Position numbers and translations under genes: made by a program. The notes under the pieces were generated by a model. The model did not search any database, had not been told where the DNA came from, and saw only the letters and a program-made list of their open reading frames with translations. From contig DCUI01000169.1 of NCBI GenBank assembly GCA_002327785.1, positions 1 to 16,084 on the forward strand: a stretch of DNA of 16,084 bases, written 5' to 3'. This DNA comes from Phycisphaerales bacterium UBA2218. Its GTDB lineage: Bacteria > Planctomycetota > Phycisphaerae > Sedimentisphaerales > Anaerobacaceae. Positions 11,544 through 16,084 of the stretch are shown one piece after another. How positions within the stretch are numbered: the first letter of the stretch is position 1; every line of letters begins with the position of its first letter.

Positions 11544-14161
11544 CGGCTGACGCCGGTGTCCGGCAAGGTCCGGATGAAGTTCGGGTCTGCCGTGTCGTTA
11601 TATCGATTCAGCATGGCGGTCATGGCGAGATCGTACCGGCCCTGCTTTCGATAGGCGCCAACCAGCAGGTTCAGGACCGGCGGTTTCTCGTTTGCCGAGG
11701 CGTGTTCCAGCAACTGCGAGCATACCGAGATTGCCTGGCTTGTTTGGCCCACCCGCAGGCACATCCAAGCCAACTCCTGGCCAATCTGCTGGGCCAGCGG
11801 TCCCGGCCCGACGAGTGCGAACGCATCGCTAAGCGTCTTTCTTGCGGATTCGATGTCATCGTTGTTGACATAGCATGCGGCCAACTCTATCGCGACCCTG
11901 CCCTTGAGCTCGGGGCTCGGCAGGAACTGTCCTTTCTCCTGCAACAGCGCGATGGCCTTGTCGACCAGGCCGATCGAGCGGAGCACCTGCACCCGCAACA
12001 GCAGCAGCTCGATATTTTCCTGCTGGGAGAGTTGCCATCCGGCCGTGCCCTCGATCGTCTGCAGGGCCTCCAATAGGAGTCCCTGCTCGATGTATGCTTT
12101 GACGAGCACCGCGACGGTTTCCACATACTGCTGACGAGAAAGGTCGCCCTTGAGCGCCAGGTTCAGTGCGACGTGAGCCTGCTGCGGCTTGTGCAGGGTG
12201 AGGTAGGCCTTGCCGAGCAGCAGACACGCGGCGTGAAACTCCGGTCGGTTCTGATCCTGCGCGAGTGTCACGTAGCGATTGAGCCATCGGGCTGCTTCCT
12301 CCGGGTTTCCCATCTCGTGGTAGCACCGGCCCGCGCCCAACGCGGAGCCGGCCTGCGATTGGGCCGACAAGCCCAGATTGTAGACCTTACGATACAGGCC
12401 CGCCGCCTCGTCGAACATGCCTGCTTTCATCGTCGCATCGGCCAGGTGCAGGCACGCCGTGTCCGCCAGGTCCGTTTCCGGGTACATTTCCACGAGTTGT
12501 TTGAGATCCGCGTGGGCCCCGACATAGTCCCGCAGCTTCACTTTCAGCTTGCCCGACTCCAGCAGGGCGTGCGGGGCGAGTCCGTGTTTCGGGAAACGAT
12601 TGGCGACAAGTTTGTACTCGGCAATGGCCTCGTCAAGCCGCCCGCGAACGGTCTGGAGCAGCCCCAATGCGAAGTGGCCGTTGGGGGCCCGCTGGTCGCT
12701 GTCCGCCGCCAGCAGGAATCGCTGCCACAGAGAGATCGACTCCTCGGCCAGGAGCTTCGTGTGCTCCGCCAGAGAGGAGTAGGACGTCGGGTCGAGCACG
12801 CTGATGTTGAGGCCGCTGTCATCGAGCCGGGCGAGCAGGCCGACGCTGCCGGCGGCAACCGTGATCACCTGTTGCGCGGTTGCGGAAGTCAGATACAGAT
12901 AAACGGGTCGCTTGCGCATGTTCTCTTCGGAGGGATCCGTTTGTCTATTGTCCGTCCACCGCATGTTGAGCCGGGCGTTCGAGGCGAACCTCGCCAGTAG
13001 TTCCTCGATAGAGGCGCCGTTGCAGATTACCGACCATCGGTCCGCCGCATTCTTGCCGGTGGCGGGACGAATCTGGGGGCTCAACGTCGCTTCATCGAGT
13101 TTCTCAAATCCGGAGGCCAGGAAGACACGCAACTGCGGCTCGTCCATATCGATAAACGGATCAACATCGGGATGTCGGCCCCACAGTTCACTCGGCAGGT
13201 TGGCGTCCGCGTCGCTCAGAGACAACAGGTTGCGGGACAGCGACTCGGCGACGAGAAATCCACATTGCTGCTGGACGGCCGAGACCCACTTCTCATCGAT
13301 ATCCGCCACCTCGATCAGGCTGATCGTTTGATACGCCCTGGCGGCGGCTTCGAGATACCGTTTGCGTTCGATCAGCATCGTGCTCTGATTGTATCGCGCC
13401 AGCGCCCTGAGGATGGGCAAGCGGCTCAGCGATGCCGTCCTGAACAACGTGTCTGCCTGAGCCGTGTCCCCGCTCCTGTTGCTGCACATGGCCATGCGCA
13501 GGAGCAGAAAGTCGCGAAGCGGCCGATTCTCCTCGGTGGCGGCCAGCCGCCGATAGAGCTTGTCATAGGCGATGAAGGCATGTTCGTATTCTCGTGTCCG
13601 GTAGAGCTTGTTGGCCAGTAGCAGAGACAGGGGCTCCGGGCTCGGGATGCTCGGTTCGATGACATCCGCCGGTTCGGGCTGATCGGGTGAGAAGCTCCCC
13701 AACCGCTGGGCGTTGCCTCGGGTATCCCAGGCCGGCTGTGGCTGCCGCTGCGCTCCAGTCGGAGGCTGGCCGGGGAAGGACGGCAGCTCGGCTCTTTGTT
13801 CCTGGCCTTGTGTCCCACGCGTCTGGTTCCCGTGTCCCATCCTGGCTGCCAGAGTGTAGACGAGCAGCGCCGCGATCGTGAGGATCCCGAGCACCAGAAT
13901 CTTCTGCACGTTCGACAGATGGTCCAAGTGCAGAGGCAACCGATTCGGACGAATCGGGATCTCGGGCCGTGCGCCGGCGGCGGGCCCTCGCTGTGGCGGT
14001 TCCTCCGAGGGAATGAATTCCGATGCGAATCCTGCCAGGGAGGAGAAGACCTCACCGTAGTCGGGTTGTTCTGTCAGCGGAACGCCGAACAGATCGCCGT
14101 CGGATGGTCCCTGCGGCTGTCCCGGTTCCTCACGGTTCTGTTTCTTCCTTCTTCTGAACAT
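11540..14161 (-). CDS. Membrane-anchored TPR protein with secretin-N/STN-like domain
   Basis: This 873-residue protein heads the cluster. A basic, polar N-terminus of about 85 residues (MFRRRKKQNREE) precedes one membrane helix (about 88-105, ILVLGILTIAALLVYTLA), placing the rest outside the membrane. A Pro/Gln-rich linker (about 110-175) and TPR-like helices (about 178-300) follow. Residues about 376-457 resemble the STN/secretin-N fold (RWSVICNGASIEELLARFAS, LNMRWTD, RPVYLYLTSATAQQVITVAA, GLNISVLDP). After that come about ten helical repeats to residue 870, several with TPR residues (GRLDEAIAEYKLVANRFPKH, FDEAAGLYRKVYNLG). I recognise no named family. A sigma54 promoter lies about 90 nt upstream. 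Only weak ribosome binding sequence (AAGGG, 14 nt away; ACGGA adjacent) precedes the ATG. Confidence 0.8.
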   Translation of the reverse strand: MFRRRKKQNREEPGQPQGPSDGDLFGVPLTEQPDYGEVFSSLAGFASEFIPSEEPPQRGPAAGARPEIPIRPNRLPLHLDHLSNVQKILVLGILTIAALLVYTLAARMGHGNQTRGTQGQEQRAELPSFPGQPPTGAQRQPQPAWDTRGNAQRLGSFSPDQPEPADVIEPSIPSPEPLSLLLANKLYRTREYEHAFIAYDKLYRRLAATEENRPLRDFLLLRMAMCSNRSGDTAQADTLFRTASLSRLPILRALARYNQSTMLIERKRYLEAAARAYQTISLIEVADIDEKWVSAVQQQCGFLVAESLSRNLLSLSDADANLPSELWGRHPDVDPFIDMDEPQLRVFLASGFEKLDEATLSPQIRPATGKNAADRWSVICNGASIEELLARFASNARLNMRWTDNRQTDPSEENMRKRPVYLYLTSATAQQVITVAAGSVGLLARLDDSGLNISVLDPTSYSSLAEHTKLLAEESISLWQRFLLAADSDQRAPNGHFALGLLQTVRGRLDEAIAEYKLVANRFPKHGLAPHALLESGKLKVKLRDYVGAHADLKQLVEMYPETDLADTACLHLADATMKAGMFDEAAGLYRKVYNLGLSAQSQAGSALGAGRCYHEMGNPEEAARWLNRYVTLAQDQNRPEFHAACLLLGKAYLTLHKPQQAHVALNLALKGDLSRQQYVETVAVLVKAYIEQGLLLEALQTIEGTAGWQLSQQENIELLLLRVQVLRSIGLVDKAIALLQEKGQFLPSPELKGRVAIELAACYVNNDDIESARKTLSDAFALVGPGPLAQQIGQELAWMCLRVGQTSQAISVCSQLLEHASANEKPPVLNLLVGAYRKQGRYDLAMTAMLNRYNDTADPNFIRTLPDTGVSR

Positions 14162-14248
14162 TCCGTTGTCGGTGCCCTTGAGACGTCAATTCACGCGGTT
14201 CGACGCCGCCCGGATTCGGTGAGCGCGGCCCAGAACCCGCCCTTTCTT

Positions 14249-14264
14249 AGCAACCCTCGTGCCA
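14249..14264 (-). promoter_or_regulatory. Sigma54 (-24/-12) promoter of the flagellar cluster
   Basis: On the minus strand the sequence TGGCACGAGGGTTGCT matches the sigma54 consensus TGGCAC-N5-TTGC(A/T) at every position, with the exact spacing between GG and GC. The start would fall near 14238, about 77 nt before the ATG of the TPR/STN protein. It is the only strong promoter I find for the long cluster, and both sigma54 activators flank or lie within that cluster. Confidence 0.92.
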
Positions 14265-14351
14265 GACGCATCCGTGCGCGGGAGCCTGACGAGAACCATC
14301 GACCTCGCGGCGAAAAGACCCCTTTCTTGGCATTCTCTCTGTGACCTGTCG

Positions 14352-14390
14352 ATCCGCCATCGTGTCAGGATTCTATACGGTCCGGCGGAT
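14352..14390. repeat. Inverted repeat ATCCGCC/GGCGGAT, possible enhancer site
   Basis: ATCCGCC (14352-14358) and GGCGGAT (14384-14390) are perfect 7-bp inverted arms 25 nt apart. They are centred about 130 nt upstream of the predicted sigma54 start, inside the range where activators usually bind. A shorter imperfect dyad (CCTG-TCGAT ... ATCG-TGTCAGG, about 14345-14369) overlaps the left arm. Nothing else in this 383-nt gap clearly codes for protein. Confidence 0.35.
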
Positions 14391-14455
14391 TTTCTGACGC
14401 GCCCCGATGAGGTGGGTGTGGATCGAAGCCTCCACTGTCCACGGAGGGCGACGTG

Positions 14456-14539
14456 ATGGATTTGTGGGCTCTATCACAGCGGGAAGAACGTGATGCAAGA
14501 CTGCTGACTTCCTGGAAGGGCGGCCGTGGGATGGAGTGA
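14456..14539 (+). CDS. Possible 27-residue ORF in the regulatory gap
   Basis: The plus strand has GGAGGG, a 6-8-nt spacer, ATG, then 27 codons to TGA. The peptide starts MDLWALSQREERDARLL and ends WKGGRGME. It is the only plus-strand frame with a good ribosome binding site in this gap, and it runs towards the end of the activator gene on the other strand. No promoter is evident, and a chance match is quite possible. Confidence 0.15.
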   Translation: MDLWALSQREERDARLLTSWKGGRGME

Positions 14540-14546
14540 TTCCATC
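14530..14546 (-). other. Stem-loop at the stop codon of the upstream activator gene
   Basis: GATGGA, a 5-nt loop and TCCATC form a perfect 6-bp hairpin that begins within the stop codon of the activator gene. No T-run follows, so it is not a canonical intrinsic terminator. It could slow ribosomes or protect the transcript end. Confidence 0.3.
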
Positions 14547-15990
14547 AGCCTGCAGCCACGGGCAATGCCTCGGATGCGTCTGACGCGGCGACCTGCAACT
14601 CGTTTGCGGCGGCGTTGTCTTTGCGAAGGTTGTACTGCTTGACCTTGGCGTACAGAGTGGCGCGTGTGATGCCCAACAGTGCGGCGGCCTGCGTCTTCTG
14701 CCAGCCCGTCTCGTGCAGGGCGCGGGCGATCAACTCCCGCTCTGCTTTTTCCAGAGAGAAGTCTCGCACACGCCCATCGTGGCCTCGGCGGGGCGTCTCC
14801 TCGCAGTCAATGGGATCGATGATGATGCTGGACAGCCCGATCTTATCGGTGGTCTCGAACAGCATCGCCCGCTCCACGACATTGCGCAACTCCCGCACAT
14901 TGCCCGGCCAGTCGTGTCGGGAGAGGGCTTCGAGCGCGAGCCTTGTGATGGAAGTGACCGGCGTCGGCCTGTGGGCGCAGATACTTGACGTCTTCAGGAA
15001 GTACTGTGCCAGCAGTTGGATGTCCTGTCTCCGCTCCGGTGACCGCAACGGCGTCATCGTGATCGGACAGATGTTCAGGCGATAATAGAGGTCCTGGCGG
15101 AAGCGTTTTTCCCGGACCTCCTTCTTGAGATCCCGGTTGCTGGAGGCGATGATCGTCGCCTTACACTCGATGTCCTTGACGCCGCCGACTTTGCGGAACG
15201 CCCGTTCCTGCAGGACCCGCAAGAGTTTGGCCTGCAGTTCGAGCGGCATTTCGCTGATCTCATCGAGGAATATGGTCCCGGTCCCGGCTATTTCGAGCAA
15301 CCCGATCTTGTCGCGATCGGCGCTGGTGAACGAGCCTTTCACGTGCCCGAACAGCTCGCTCTCCAGCAAACTGGCGGTGAGCGCCGCGCAGTTGACGGCG
15401 ACAAACGGGTCGCTCGGATGTCTCAGGACATGGATGGCCTGGGCGGCGACCTCCTTGCCGGTGCCGGTATCGCCGACGATGAGAATGGGGTTGCACCGAC
15501 TGGCAGCGACCAGTTTGATCATTCGGAGGGTCTCGGCGATCGCAGGGCTGTGGCCCGCCATCTTCACCGTGGCGGCTGTCTCATCGTGGAAGAATGTCGT
15601 TTCTTCCGGCTCCGCCGTGGCCTGATGTTGCGCGGCTTCGAGCACGGCTGCGGCAACGTCGCGCAGACGCGCATAGTCTTCCTCTCCTGCCGGACAGACA
15701 TGGATGCCCATCTGCTTGTACTCGGTGTCCCCGAAGGGGCTGTTCCCTGCGGAAATCACGACGGCCGCCAGGGAAAGTTGCGTATCCTGCGATGCTCTTG
15801 CAAGACAGGTTTGCAGATGAACGGGCGGGAAAGCGCCTTCAAACATCACGAGACTTGGAGACACGGCAGCGATGATTTCTCCCGCCTCGGACAAGTTGTC
15901 CGCGGCGAACACTTCGTGCGCCAGTTCCTGCGCGATGGCATGAATCTGCGGCTTCTTGCTGACTACGACGATCCTTCGTGCGAGACTCAT
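14545..15990 (-). CDS. Sigma54-dependent activator with phospho-Asp replaced by Glu and GSFTSA loop
   Basis: The 481-residue protein is a bacterial enhancer-binding protein. Residues about 4-120 look like a receiver without its active site: the acidic pair is SK (RIVVVSKKPQ), the phosphoacceptor is Glu51 (LVMFEGAFPP) and the conserved Lys is missing. The AAA+ domain has Walker A GDTGTGKE (173-180), Walker B TIFLDEI with its DE at 243-244, and FRQDLYYRLNICP. The sigma54-contact loop reads GSFTSA (219-224) instead of GAFTGA; the Thr is kept. The C-terminus has a Fis-type helix-turn-helix (KTQAAALLGITRATLYAKVK). The ATG used has GAGGAG directly upstream; the frame also opens 5 codons earlier within an ATGA repeat. 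It lies upstream of the sigma54 promoter and likely controls the cluster. Confidence 0.9.
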   Translation of the reverse strand: MSLARRIVVVSKKPQIHAIAQELAHEVFAADNLSEAGEIIAAVSPSLVMFEGAFPPVHLQTCLARASQDTQLSLAAVVISAGNSPFGDTEYKQMGIHVCPAGEEDYARLRDVAAAVLEAAQHQATAEPEETTFFHDETAATVKMAGHSPAIAETLRMIKLVAASRCNPILIVGDTGTGKEVAAQAIHVLRHPSDPFVAVNCAALTASLLESELFGHVKGSFTSADRDKIGLLEIAGTGTIFLDEISEMPLELQAKLLRVLQERAFRKVGGVKDIECKATIIASSNRDLKKEVREKRFRQDLYYRLNICPITMTPLRSPERRQDIQLLAQYFLKTSSICAHRPTPVTSITRLALEALSRHDWPGNVRELRNVVERAMLFETTDKIGLSSIIIDPIDCEETPRRGHDGRVRDFSLEKAERELIARALHETGWQKTQAAALLGITRATLYAKVKQYNLRKDNAAANELQVAASDASEALPVAAG

Positions 15991-16084
15991 ATCTCCTCGA
16001 TTCATTCATTCATCTGTAGTCGTCCAGCAGCCTCGATGGAGACACCCCCCACATCGACAGGTGGTCCGTGACATCTTTAATCTT
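15991..16084. other. Leader of the activator gene, no feature resolved
   Basis: The last 94 nt hold a triple ATGA repeat next to the start codon and a TCGATG/CATCGA 6-bp inverted repeat (16033-16057). I see no clear promoter or gene before the window ends. Confidence 0.3.

Noticed and set aside
14162..14544. A second sigma54 promoter or a plus-strand gene in the regulatory gap
   Set aside because: No other TGGCAC-N5-TTGC match on either strand, and the 65-codon plus-strand frame (14259-14456) overlaps the sigma54 promoter and has no recognisable product.
1..16084. CRISPR arrays, insertion sequences, tRNA or rRNA genes, phage genes
   Set aside because: I saw no regular repeat-spacer pattern, transposase frame, terminal inverted repeats, tRNA-like cloverleaf or rRNA sequence.

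Overview
The window is about 60% GC and reads as a bacterial chromosome with every supported gene on the minus strand. The style of the flagellar proteins (divergent FliM, long TPR proteins, lipoproteins rich in Asn/Gln/Asp) suggests Planctomycetota, perhaps a Phycisphaerae-like lineage. That placement is an inference from protein character, not from a marker gene.

Layout, left to right. (1) Positions 1-1071 hold the first 280 codons of thiC, cut by the window edge, preceded by a complete TPP riboswitch expression platform: sigma70-type promoter, aptamer, intrinsic terminator and ribosome binding site. (2) Positions 1072-1328 hold no convincing gene, only a doubtful 68-codon ORF and a GC-rich stem-loop. 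(3) Positions 1329-14161 form one long co-directional flagellar cluster. In transcription order (right to left) it encodes a membrane-anchored TPR protein with a secretin-N/STN-like domain, a second TPR protein with a signal peptide, a sigma54 activator, FliL, FliM, FliN, FlhA, a small two-helix membrane protein, FliA (sigma28), a 70-residue Gln/Pro/Lys-rich protein, a Cys-containing 88-residue protein, two lipoproteins and a FlgM-like anti-sigma factor. (4) Positions 14162-14544 are the regulatory gap of this cluster and contain a textbook sigma54 -24/-12 promoter pointing into it. (5) Positions 14545-15990 encode a second sigma54 activator.

How it seems to work together: sigma54 plus one or both activators would switch on the cluster from the promoter at 14249-14264. 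The cluster then makes switch and export-gate parts (FliL, FliM, FliN, FlhA), the late sigma factor FliA and its probable antagonist FlgM. Most genes overlap or abut, so translational coupling is likely. Unusually, both activators carry receiver domains without the phosphorylatable Asp (Ser in one, Glu in the other), so neither looks controlled by ordinary phosphotransfer. FlhF and FlhG, often found between flhA and fliA, are absent here and a small membrane protein takes their place.

The points most worth following are: the thiC riboswitch, which has an extra hairpin in L5 whose 3' arm is perfectly complementary over 9 nt to the P2/P3 side of the aptamer; the pair of activators with degenerate receivers; the TPR/STN-like protein at the head of the operon; and the flagellar lipoprotein pair, one of which resembles the FlgO/LpoB/CsgG type of fold in its sequence pattern.
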